DNA of 35,853 bases, taken from the NCBI GenBank assembly GCA_903902895.1, contig CAIUWO010000826.1:1-35853 (forward strand), in the 5' to 3' direction. Each line of letters starts with the position of its first letter. Position 1 is the first letter of the stretch. Under the pieces are notes generated by a model, which had not been told where the DNA came from, did not search any database, and was given only the letters and a program-made list of their open reading frames with translations. Shown here piece by piece: positions 16,508 through 25,164 of the stretch. This DNA comes from Candidatus Hydrogenedentota bacterium (GTDB lineage Bacteria > Hydrogenedentota > Hydrogenedentia > Hydrogenedentales > CAITNO01). The position numbers were made by a program, and so were the translations under genes.

Positions 16508-19500
16508 AGAAGAACGCGCGTATGACGATGGTCTTTCTGTCGGCCATTCTGGCCGTTGGGGTGTTGTGTGCCTGGTGGGCGGTGACATCGACCCATCGCG
16601 TCTTGAGTGACGACCTGAGCCAGCAGGCAGTGCTGGTGGGACAGGCCATCTTTAAGGATTCCGGGCCCGTCAAGATGCTTCTGGAAGCGGCGCAAGATTC
16701 GGCCGCGCCCGAGTATGGCCGCCTCAAAGAACACCTCGTCAACGTTCGCTTCGCCAATCCCCAATGCCGCTTTCTTCATCTCCTGGGGCGAAAGGCCGAC
16801 GGCACGTTCTTTTGTGTGGCCGACAGCCAGCCGGTCGGGGCCAAAGATTATTCCCCGTCCGGAAAGGTCTGCGAGGAGATATCGCGTGAGTATTATCAGG
16901 CCTTCAATGATAAGGGTGCCAGCGTCCGGGGTCCCTACAAGAGCGAAGGAGGGGGGGCATTGCTCCGGGCTGTTGTGCCGGTCCAGGACCCGTCCAGCGG
17001 TGCCGTTCTCGCGGTGCTGTCCATGGACGTTGATGCAGCCCTCTGGAAATGGCGTGTGGCGGTTGCCGGTCTTCTGCCCGTTCTCGTTGCGCTGGTCCTT
17101 ATGGCTGTGGTCCTCCTCTTCCATCTGATGCGATTCCGGACGGCGCCGTGGAAGCATGCCGAAATCATGACCGTCGTGGTGGTCGGGCTGATCCTTTCTC
17201 TGGCCGCGGCGCTACTGGCTTATCAGGGCGAAGAACGGCGCCAGCGCAGCGCGTTCTTTCAACTCGCCCACGATCAGGCGATTCACGTCGGCGACACCCT
17301 GAGCGCACGGCAGGAAAGTGAGTTGGAGGCGCTGGCACGGCTCTTTGAAAGTCGTCAAGAGATTTCGAAAAGTGATTTTGCGCAGTTCGCGTCCTTCTTG
17401 AAACGAGATTACGCCGTTCAGGCCTGGGAATGGATTCCCGAAGTGTCTCAAGAGGGTCTGGCCCGTTTTGAGCAGCAGAGACGCTCGGCCGACGCCCCTG
17501 ACTTTGGCGTTTGGCAAAAGGATGAAACCGGCAATCCTGTTCCCGCTGCGGGTCAACCGTGTTACTACCCGGTGTCCTATGTCGAGCCCGCCACAGGAAA
17601 TGAACGCGCGCTCGGATATGACATTGGTTCCGATCCGATCCGCCGTGCGGCGCTGGAGTCGGCGCGGCGCACGGGGCTTGTAACCGTCACGGCACCTGTC
17701 AGGTTGGTGCAGGAAACGGCCAACCAGCGGGGAATGCTCCTGTTTCATCCCGTATTCGACAGAGATACACCATCACGCCTGCGCGGTTTCGCCGTGTCCG
17801 TGTTGCGTTTGGAGACGATGCTGCGCACCAGCACAGCGGGCATGGTCGGCTCGGACACCGTAGTCATGGACCTGTTCGATCTGAACACAGACAAGCCGGG
17901 GGAGATGCTTGCATCCACGCGGGTTGCCAACAGCGAACCGGCACGGTCCTCGGCCTATTCGGTGACCTTTCCCATCTTCTTTTCCGGCAGGACCTTTGCG
18001 CTGGTCACCGCTCCGTCCCCGACATACGAGCATGCCAGCACCTTTCTCACGGGATGGATTGTTTTGCTGGTGGGGTTGGTCCTGACCGTGGCAGGCGCTT
18101 TTGTGGTCGGGGCGATTGTCACCCGCCGAAAGGAATTGGAGCGGTTGGTCGAGGAGCGCACCGCCGCGCTCGGCGAAAAAAACCTGCGCTACGAACTGGT
18201 CCTTGAGGGGGCCTCAGGCGGCATTTTCGACTGGGATGTGACCAACGACGACATTAATCTTTCCGACGGGTGGAAGGCGATGCGCGGCTACGACCCGGCT
18301 GAGGATATTGACATCGGACTCGACTGGAAATCGACCATCCATCCGGACGACGCGCCCCGGTTTTGGGACGCCATGGACGCGCATCTTGCCGGCAGCACCT
18401 CCAAGTTTGAAGTGCCGTACCGCATTTGCGCCAAGGACGGCACCTCGAAACACGTTGTAGGCCGGGGCAAGGCCTTTCGCGATGAAGCGGGCCGGGTTGT
18501 TCGTGTGGTCGGCTCGGAAATAGACATGACCGAGCGCGAGAAAATGGGGGAGGTTCTTGAAAGCGAACGCGAACGGCTGAGGAACATCATCAACGGCACC
18601 AACGTGGGCACCTGGGAGTGGAATGTGCAGTCCGGGGAGATAGTGATAAATGAACGGTGGGCCGAAATCGTGGGGTACACGCTGGAGGAATTGGTTCCCG
18701 TTTCGGTGGAAACATGGGAGCGATTAACCCACCCCGACGACCTGCGGCTGCGCAAGGAACTGCTGGAAGGGCATTTCCAACACGAATCAGATTATTATGG
18801 CTGTGAAGTGCGCATGAAACACCGGGACGGTGGCTGGGTGTGGGTGATGGAGCGGGGCAAGGTGACCCAGTGGACCGCTGACGGCTGGCCCCTGCGGATG
18901 TTTGGCACCCACGACAACGTCAATGCGCGCAAGCGCGCCGAGGAAAAGCTGCTCGAAAACGAGACGAACCTAAGCGCCTTTTTTGGGACCATGACCGACC
19001 TGGCCATGGTATGCACCCACGAGGGCCGGATACTTTTTGTCAACAGGGCGTTTGAAAGAAAGCTCGGTTACAGCGCCGAAGCGCTGACCATCATGCATGT
19101 GCTCGACCTGCACCCGGCGGAGCACCACGCCGAAGCGGAAGCCATCTTCGCGGCCATGTTCCGCGGCGAGCGCGATACTTGTCCCCTGCCCATGATCACA
19201 AAAGACGGCTCGTATGTCCCCGTGGAAACCCGTGTATGGTTTGGCAAATGGAACGGGAAGGACTGCGTCTTCGCCGCTTCGAAGGACCTTTCCGAGGAGC
19301 AGGAGGCACAGCAGCGCTTCGAGCGGCTGTTCCGAAACAACCCCGCCTTGATGGCGCTGTCCTCCAGTGAGGACCGGCGATTGACCGATGTAAACGACTC
19401 CTTTCTGGCCGCCACCGGATACGCGAGAAGCGAACTCATCGGCAAAACCACCGCCGAGCTGGGGTTCTTTGTCGTCGCCGCCGAGCATGAGGCGGTCGTC

Positions 19501-21600
19501 CAACAGCTGAAATCGACCGGACGGATCAGCCAGATTGAGCTGGATGTAAAATGCAAGAATGGCGAAATCCTTCACGGACTCTTTTCGGGCGAAATGATTC
19601 GCAGTCAGGGGCGCGGGTACCTGCTCAGCGTGATGATCGACATCACGGAACGCAAGCATGCAGAGGAAAAACTGCGTGAAAGCGAATTGTCCTACCGCAA
19701 CCAGTTTGCCAAGAACACGGCGGTTATGCTCCTGGTTGACCCCGTCGACGGCGCGATAATTGACGCCAACGAGGCGGCGCAACGCTTCTACGGGTATACC
19801 TGGGAACGGATGCAGGCCATGACCGTAAAGGACATAAACACGCTGCCTCCGCAAGAACTTCTGCGGGCAATGGAGGAAATCAAAGACAACAAGACCACAC
19901 AATTCAGCTTTGAGCACCGCCTGGCAGACGGTTCGGTGCGCGAGGTGGAAGTTTCGTCGAGCCGCATTCATTTCGGCGGTCGCACCGTGCTGCACTCCAT
20001 CATTCACGATGTGACCGACCGCAAGCGGGCCGAGCATGCCCTGCGGCAGACGGCTGACCGCCTGTCACTGGCCACCCAGGCGGGCGGTGTCGGCATTTGG
20101 GACTATTACGTTGTCCAGGACAAGCTGGTGTGGGACGACCAAATGTTTCGCCTCTACGGAATAGCGCCGGACCAGTTCAGCGGCGCCTATGAGGCATGGC
20201 AGGCCGGTCTTCATCCCGAGGACCGGCAGCGGGGCAATGAGGAAATCCAGCGCGCACTGAGCGGCGAAAAGGAGTTCAACACCGAATTCCGCGTCGTATG
20301 GCCGAACGGAAGCATTCACAACATACGCGCCCTCGCCGTCGTGTATCGGGACGCTTCCGGAAAACCCCTGCGCATCATCGGCACCAACTGGGACATTACA
20401 GAGATCAAACAGGCCGGGGAGGAAATCAGGCGGCAGGGCAGCCTGATCAACTCCCTGCTGGATTCCATTCCTGACATCATCTTCTTCAAGGAAGCAAACG
20501 GCGTCTACCTGGGCTGCAACCCGCCCTTCGCCAAGTTTGTCGGGCGCTCAAGAGACGAGATTATCGGAAGAAGCGATTATGACCTTTTCGACCGGGAGAC
20601 GGCGGATTTCTTCAGGAAAGAGGACCGGCGCATGCTGGCATTGCGCAAGCCCAGGCACAATGAGGAGTGGATTACCTATCCCGACGGCAGCAGAATACTG
20701 ATAGACACCCTTAAAACGCCCTATTGGGCCGCGGACGGAACGCTCATAGGCGTGCTAGGCATCAGCCGCGACATTACCCAGCGCAAAAGGGCCGAAGACG
20801 AGCTGCGCCGCCTCAACGAGACCATAGCACTCAAGGTGGAGGAGCAGGTGGCCGCAAACATGGCCCTTGAACGGGCGCTTATCCACCAGTCCCGCATGGC
20901 CGCCATCGGCGAAATGCTGAACAATATCGCCCATCAGTGGCGGCAGCCGCTGAACACGCTGGGCATCTCGCTGGCCAACATTCAGGACGGCTACAATGGG
21001 GGAGGGGGGAACGAAGAGTTGGTGAAGCTCTCCATGGACTCCGCCAACCGCATGATAAAAAGGATGTCCACGACAATCAACGATTTCCGCACCTTCTTCC
21101 AGCCCAACAAGGAACTGGTGTTCTTTTCCCTGCGGGAGCAGATCGCCGCCGCCGTGATACTCGTTGAACCGAGTTTCAAGAGCGACGGCATTCCCATTCA
21201 AGTCATCGACTTTGAGGACGTCATGCTGTATGGCATATCCAATGAGTACTCGCAGGTGCTGCTCAACCTGCTGATGAATGCCAGGGACGCAATCATGGAA
21301 CACAAGGTCGAAAACGGACGGGTTGAAATCGCCTATCAGGAAACCGACGGAAATGCCTGTGTGATCGTCAGGGACAATGGGGGGGGGATTTCACCGGAGA
21401 TAATTGACCGGGTCTTCGAACCCTATTTTTCCACAAAAGCGCAGGGCAGCGGCATTGGGCTGTACATGTCGGAAATGATCATGCGACGAAGGATGAACGG
21501 AAGAATCGAGGCGCGAAACATTGGCGGCGGTGCTGAAATGGTCATTGTTACACCGCTGCAGCAGCAAATGTCTGAACAGTTGAAGGGAGAAGAACAGTGA
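16504..21600 (+). CDS. giant multi-PAS membrane histidine kinase with two extracytoplasmic sensor regions
   Basis: 1,698-residue hybrid-free sensor kinase. Order: TM1 (~8-27); a PDC/Cache-like extracytoplasmic region (~30-180) with FLHLLGRKADGTFFCVADS; TM2 (~184-207); TM3 (~222-240); a CHASE domain (~241-490) with YPVSYVEPATGNERALGYD; TM4 (~512-538); seven PAS/PAC-type domains (about 561-680, 688-815, 816-937, 938-1059, 1060-1182, 1183-1311, 1312-1456), most ending in the usual DIT-type linker; a DHp helix with phosphoacceptor His1477 (NNIAHQWRQPLN); and an ATPase domain with NLLMNARDAI, DNGGGI and GSGIGLYMSEMI. All kinase residues look intact. Start choice: ATG 16504 has no Shine-Dalgarno but overlaps a small ORF; GTG 16441 in frame is the alternative. 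The stop overlaps the next gene by four bases, so the partner protein is coupled. Confidence 0.92.
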   Translation: MKKNARMTMVFLSAILAVGVLCAWWAVTSTHRVLSDDLSQQAVLVGQAIFKDSGPVKMLLEAAQDSAAPEYGRLKEHLVNVRFANPQCRFLHLLGRKADGTFFCVADSQPVGAKDYSPSGKVCEEISREYYQAFNDKGASVRGPYKSEGGGALLRAVVPVQDPSSGAVLAVLSMDVDAALWKWRVAVAGLLPVLVALVLMAVVLLFHLMRFRTAPWKHAEIMTVVVVGLILSLAAALLAYQGEERRQRSAFFQLAHDQAIHVGDTLSARQESELEALARLFESRQEISKSDFAQFASFLKRDYAVQAWEWIPEVSQEGLARFEQQRRSADAPDFGVWQKDETGNPVPAAGQPCYYPVSYVEPATGNERALGYDIGSDPIRRAALESARRTGLVTVTAPVRLVQETANQRGMLLFHPVFDRDTPSRLRGFAVSVLRLETMLRTSTAGMVGSDTVVMDLFDLNTDKPGEMLASTRVANSEPARSSAYSVTFPIFFSGRTFALVTAPSPTYEHASTFLTGWIVLLVGLVLTVAGAFVVGAIVTRRKELERLVEERTAALGEKNLRYELVLEGASGGIFDWDVTNDDINLSDGWKAMRGYDPAEDIDIGLDWKSTIHPDDAPRFWDAMDAHLAGSTSKFEVPYRICAKDGTSKHVVGRGKAFRDEAGRVVRVVGSEIDMTEREKMGEVLESERERLRNIINGTNVGTWEWNVQSGEIVINERWAEIVGYTLEELVPVSVETWERLTHPDDLRLRKELLEGHFQHESDYYGCEVRMKHRDGGWVWVMERGKVTQWTADGWPLRMFGTHDNVNARKRAEEKLLENETNLSAFFGTMTDLAMVCTHEGRILFVNRAFERKLGYSAEALTIMHVLDLHPAEHHAEAEAIFAAMFRGERDTCPLPMITKDGSYVPVETRVWFGKWNGKDCVFAASKDLSEEQEAQQRFERLFRNNPALMALSSSEDRRLTDVNDSFLAATGYARSELIGKTTAELGFFVVAAEHEAVVQQLKSTGRISQIELDVKCKNGEILHGLFSGEMIRSQGRGYLLSVMIDITERKHAEEKLRESELSYRNQFAKNTAVMLLVDPVDGAIIDANEAAQRFYGYTWERMQAMTVKDINTLPPQELLRAMEEIKDNKTTQFSFEHRLADGSVREVEVSSSRIHFGGRTVLHSIIHDVTDRKRAEHALRQTADRLSLATQAGGVGIWDYYVVQDKLVWDDQMFRLYGIAPDQFSGAYEAWQAGLHPEDRQRGNEEIQRALSGEKEFNTEFRVVWPNGSIHNIRALAVVYRDASGKPLRIIGTNWDITEIKQAGEEIRRQGSLINSLLDSIPDIIFFKEANGVYLGCNPPFAKFVGRSRDEIIGRSDYDLFDRETADFFRKEDRRMLALRKPRHNEEWITYPDGSRILIDTLKTPYWAADGTLIGVLGISRDITQRKRAEDELRRLNETIALKVEEQVAANMALERALIHQSRMAAIGEMLNNIAHQWRQPLNTLGISLANIQDGYNGGGGNEELVKLSMDSANRMIKRMSTTINDFRTFFQPNKELVFFSLREQIAAAVILVEPSFKSDGIPIQVIDFEDVMLYGISNEYSQVLLNLLMNARDAIMEHKVENGRVEIAYQETDGNACVIVRDNGGGISPEIIDRVFEPYFSTKAQGSGIGLYMSEMIMRRRMNGRIEARNIGGGAEMVIVTPLQQQMSEQLKGEEQ

Positions 21601-22727
21601 ACGGTACAGGCCAGGACGAAGACTTCCTCAGGACAATCACCGTCCTCTACGTGGAGGATGACGAGGAAACCCGGTGCCAGCTCAGCGCGTACCTGCGGTC
21701 TCGTGTCGGCGTGCTGGTGACTGCGGATGACGGTGCGGCGGGACTGGAGGCATTTCGCGCGCACCGCGTCCAGATGGTCATCTCGGACATCCTCATGCCC
21801 GGCATGGACGGGCTGACCATGGTGCAGCGGATTCGCGAACTCGACCCCGCCGTGCCCGTTATAGTCACAACGGCGTTTGAGGAGACCAACTTTCTCCTGC
21901 GCTCCATTGAAATAGGCGTTGACAAGTACGTGACAAAGCCGGTCAGCATGGAGCGGCTGAACGCGGCCATGGCGCATATCGCGCGGCAGTTGCGGGGGGA
22001 GGGGATACTAAAGCGACTTTCAAGCCTCCATCATCAGTCCGAAAAACTCGAGGCGCTGGGAATAGTCGCGGTGGGAATGTCCCGCGACTTCGACATCATG
22101 GCGATGAGCATTGAACGGGCACTGGCATGCGCCGAACCCAAGAGTGATCTCCGAAAGAACCTTGAGCTCGCCGCGAACAGCTGCGACAGGGCGGCCTGTC
22201 TGGGGCGAACACTGCTCAATCTGGCAAACGACAACTGCTCTGGCGGCAGCAGGACATGCCTGGTGCCGATTATTCGCGAGAGCGTGACAACCGTGCTCGC
22301 CGGCACGGATATTGCCCTGGAATGCAACCTGCCGGAAACACTGCCCGCAGTGTCGTTCAATGCCGACCAAATGCGCATGGTATTTGGCGAACTCGCCAAG
22401 AACGCCCGGACAGCGATGTCTTCCGAAGGAACTCTTCAGGTGACGGGAGACCGCTGTGCTGTAAACGAAGACCGTGGGCTGCCACTTCCGAACGGGGACT
22501 ATCTGCACATTTGCATAAGTGATGATGGCGTGGGGATCACCGCTCAGGACCTTCCCAGAATCTTTGACCCCTACTGGTCCACCGAGCCGACGGGCACCCA
22601 GAAAGGCATGGGTCTTGGTCTGACGCTCTGCTACTCCATTGTCAAGAAACACGGCGGTGTCGTTGTTGCCGAATCCGAACCGGGTTGCGGGGCCTCGTTT
22701 AGCGTGTATCTGCCCGTGGCCGAGTGA
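21597..22727 (+). CDS. receiver-plus-ATPase protein with the kinase phosphoacceptor His replaced by Arg
   Basis: 376 residues. Receiver domain at 15-130: acidic pair Asp21/Asp22, phosphoacceptor Asp64 (SDILMPGMDG), Thr91/92 and Lys114 (VTKPV). A HisKA-like helix follows (~145-175), in which LEALGIVAVGMSRDFD aligns with the usual LAGGIAHDFN motif, so the phosphoacceptor position is Arg163. The ATPase domain is complete: FGELAKNARTAM (N box), DDGVGI, IFDPYWSTEP and GMGLGLTLCYSIVKKHGG. It should bind ATP but cannot autophosphorylate on the normal His. Possible roles are a phosphatase, a scaffold or a receiver-controlled ATPase. It starts at GTG 21597, which overlaps the kinase stop (GTGA) and has GGGAGAAG upstream. 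Its receiver is 67% identical to that of the next gene. Confidence 0.88.
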   Translation: MNGTGQDEDFLRTITVLYVEDDEETRCQLSAYLRSRVGVLVTADDGAAGLEAFRAHRVQMVISDILMPGMDGLTMVQRIRELDPAVPVIVTTAFEETNFLLRSIEIGVDKYVTKPVSMERLNAAMAHIARQLRGEGILKRLSSLHHQSEKLEALGIVAVGMSRDFDIMAMSIERALACAEPKSDLRKNLELAANSCDRAACLGRTLLNLANDNCSGGSRTCLVPIIRESVTTVLAGTDIALECNLPETLPAVSFNADQMRMVFGELAKNARTAMSSEGTLQVTGDRCAVNEDRGLPLPNGDYLHICISDDGVGITAQDLPRIFDPYWSTEPTGTQKGMGLGLTLCYSIVKKHGGVVVAESEPGCGASFSVYLPVAE

Positions 22728-22828
22728 ACCGAAGCTGCCGTCGCGCGGAGGTTGCGACGACTTTGGCGGCAGGCCTGGTGAACATGTGCCACGCCGCTTT
22801 GTAACGATGGAGAAAGGAAAGGCAGCCG

Positions 22829-23944
22829 ATGAATGATTTCTATCCGGACGAAGACTTCCTCAAGACGCTCACGGTCATTTACGTGGAGGACGACGCCGAA
22901 ACCCGCGAGCAACTCAGCCTGTTTCTGCGCCGCCGCGTGGGTGTGCTTGTGGTTGCGGACAGTGGCGCGGCCGGATTGGAAGCATTTCGCGCAAACCGCG
23001 CTCATATGATTGTGACGGACATTCAAATGCCCGGAATGGACGGGCTGGCCATGGTGCGGGAAATTCGTAAAACAGATGGCAAGGTGCCCATCATTGTAAC
23101 AACGGCGTTTGAGCAGACAGACTATTTTGTGCGGTCCATAGATGCGGGTGTGGACAAATACGTGACAAAGCCGGTCGACCCAGACAAGCTGAATGCGGCC
23201 ATGCTTAAGTTGGGGCGCCGCCTGCAAAAGGAACAGATAGCGGCGCGGGTTTCCATGCTTCTTCACAAGTCCCAGCTTCAGTCGATGGCAGCCGAGGTCG
23301 CTCTCGCCGAAGAGCGGGAGCGTCGCCGCATTGCCGAGGGCCTGCACGACGAAGTCATCCAGAACCTTGCCGTGGCCGCGATCAAGTTGGACGGACTGCA
23401 ACTGTCTTTGCTGGCGGATGCGGCCTGCGCAGATGTCCGCATCGTCCGAACGGCCCTCGGGGACGCAATTGCAGACCTGCGCTCGATGACCTTTGAACTC
23501 AGCCCGCCCATGCTCTATGAAGTGGGGCTGGAGGCCGCCCTTAAGTGCCTTGCCGCAGAGATGGAACGCACTCACGGCATACAGGTTCAATATGCCGACG
23601 ACGGACTCGAAAAGGCGGTGGGTGAGGAGTATCGTGCAACCCTCTATCGGTCGACCCGGGAATTGATGATAAACGCGGTAAAGCACGCGCAGGCGAACCT
23701 TATCGAGGTCACCGTGACACGTTCTGAAGACGACATTCACATTCAGGTGGCCGATAATGGACGGGGATTCAGCGGCAAGTCCGCCAACATGAAGGGCTCC
23801 TCTCAAGGAGGCTTTGGTCTTTCCAGCATCCGGGAACGGCTGGGCAAATTGGGCGGTTCCATCCTGGTCGATACCGAACCGGGCGCGGGGACCCGAATGA
23901 CGTTGGTGGCGCCGCTCCTGCCGCAATACAAAACAGCCCGGTAA
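22829..23944 (+). CDS. receiver-HisKA_3 histidine kinase (NarX/DesK-type transmitter)
   Basis: 371 residues. The receiver has Asp21/Asp22, phosphoacceptor Asp64 (TDIQMPGMDG), Thr91/92 and Lys114. A coiled linker (~121-155) leads to a HisKA_3 dimerisation helix, EERERRRIAEGLHDEVIQNL, with phosphoacceptor His173. The ATPase domain has RELMINAVKHAQA, VADNGRGF and GGFGLSSIRERLGKLGG. All catalytic positions look intact. The receiver matches the preceding protein at 80 of the first 120 residues without gaps, but the transmitter belongs to a different kinase class. HisKA_3 kinases normally pair with NarL-type DNA-binding regulators, and none lies here. The start at 22829 has AAAGGAAAGG about 8 nt upstream. 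It is third in a co-directional block with the two genes before it. Confidence 0.9.
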   Translation: MNDFYPDEDFLKTLTVIYVEDDAETREQLSLFLRRRVGVLVVADSGAAGLEAFRANRAHMIVTDIQMPGMDGLAMVREIRKTDGKVPIIVTTAFEQTDYFVRSIDAGVDKYVTKPVDPDKLNAAMLKLGRRLQKEQIAARVSMLLHKSQLQSMAAEVALAEERERRRIAEGLHDEVIQNLAVAAIKLDGLQLSLLADAACADVRIVRTALGDAIADLRSMTFELSPPMLYEVGLEAALKCLAAEMERTHGIQVQYADDGLEKAVGEEYRATLYRSTRELMINAVKHAQANLIEVTVTRSEDDIHIQVADNGRGFSGKSANMKGSSQGGFGLSSIRERLGKLGGSILVDTEPGAGTRMTLVAPLLPQYKTAR

Positions 23945-24058
23945 GTGTCTTGACGGGGAAGGCGGCTCCGCCGGGTTTAGGGGGCGTTCACGTACCAGCG
24001 CGGGGCATGCCCGCGCCGGTCAGCTTTGCAGGCAAGCAGATTTCCCTGTGTCCGATTG

Positions 24059-25051
24059 CTATTTGATCGGCCAGCCCTGTTCAACCCAATCCCGAATCTG
24101 GGCAATTTCGTCATCCGCCAACTGCAAATCGCCCGCCCCGGCGTTTTCGCGCACCTGGGTCTCGTTGCGCGCGCCGGCGAGTGCGGTGGTCATGCCGGGC
24201 TGCGCCACAATCCACGCGAGAAACACCTGGCCCAGCGTGGCGTGGTGCGCCTCGGCGATGGGCTTCACCTGTTCGAGCATGGCCACGGCCTTCACCCGGT
24301 TTTCGCGGGTGAACAGCGGCTTGGTGCGGCGCAGGTCGCCCTCGGGGAATTCACGGTCCACCGAGACCTTGCCGGTGAGCAGCCCCTGGGCAAGCGGGCT
24401 GTAGGCCAGCACCCCGATGCCGTTTTCCCGGCAGAAGGGCAGCACCTCCGTTTCAGCGCCGCGCACCAGCGCGCTGTACGGCGGTTGGTCGCTGGCGATT
24501 GTCGCCGTCTCAAGGCACTGGCGCATCATGTCTGCCGTGAAATTGCTCACGCCGATGGCGCGTATTTTTCCCTGCTGCCGCAGGTCGAGCAGCGCGCCCA
24601 TGGTCTCGTCGATGGGTGTCGTGCTGTCCGGCCAGTGGCACTGGTACAGGTCAATGTGGTCGATCTTCATCCGCCGCAGGCTCTGCTCGCACTCGTGGCG
24701 GACGGATTGGGGGCGCAGATTCCTGTAGAGAGTCTTGGGGTGGCCTTCATTGTCCTGCGTGTCGAAGTAGCGCTCGCCGTCCGTGCAGTCCCAGCGCAGT
24801 CCGCACTTCGTGGCGATGACCACCCGGTCCCGCTTCCCAAAAATGGCGCGGCCGACCAGCGTTTCGCTGTGGCCCATGCCGTAGGCGGGCGCCGTGTCGA
24901 TGCAGGTGATGCCCAGGTCAATCGCCGTGTCCATGGCGCGCACCGCGTTGTCATCGTCCGGCCCGCCCCACATCCATCCGCCGGCCGCCCAGGCGCCAAA
25001 GGATATGACGGGAACGTTCAGATCACTGTTGCCCAGCTTTCGGTACTGCAT
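24059..25051 (-). CDS. aldo/keto reductase
   Basis: 330-residue NAD(P)H-dependent oxidoreductase with a TIM-barrel fold. The AKR tetrad is complete: Asp52 and Tyr57 (IDTAPAYGMGHSE), Lys82 (VIATKCG) and His139 (DLYQCHWPD). The C-terminal cofactor region contains GARNETQVRENAGA. It resembles the general AKR11/AKR12-like bacterial group, which reduces various sugars and aldehydes. The substrate cannot be read from sequence. The start at 25051 (MQYRKLGNSDLNVP) has AAGGAG about 11 nt upstream; an ORF extending to 25159 adds 36 residues without homology. It lies 113 bp after the LysM protein on the same strand and converges with the signalling block. Confidence 0.92.
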   Translation of the reverse strand: MQYRKLGNSDLNVPVISFGAWAAGGWMWGGPDDDNAVRAMDTAIDLGITCIDTAPAYGMGHSETLVGRAIFGKRDRVVIATKCGLRWDCTDGERYFDTQDNEGHPKTLYRNLRPQSVRHECEQSLRRMKIDHIDLYQCHWPDSTTPIDETMGALLDLRQQGKIRAIGVSNFTADMMRQCLETATIASDQPPYSALVRGAETEVLPFCRENGIGVLAYSPLAQGLLTGKVSVDREFPEGDLRRTKPLFTRENRVKAVAMLEQVKPIAEAHHATLGQVFLAWIVAQPGMTTALAGARNETQVRENAGAGDLQLADDEIAQIRDWVEQGWPIK

Positions 25052-25164
25052 GTCTATAGACTCCTTGTGCCTCCATTCCTGAAACGCACGGGTCTTTTCA
25101 AAAATTCTTCCGCGGCCAATCCGGCACTCCGTTGTGTCGCAAAGAAACCGCCGTGGCACCGCGC

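Noticed and set aside
22735-22772. CTGCCG/CGGCAG inverted repeat between the two receiver-transmitter genes
   Set aside because: The arms are only 6 bp with a bulged interior and no T-run; too weak to call a terminator or attenuator.
23945-24058. GGCGG-CT-CCGCC as terminator between the signalling block and the aldo/keto reductase
   Set aside because: The stem is short with a strained loop and is followed by a GGG-TTT-AGG tract rather than a T-run.
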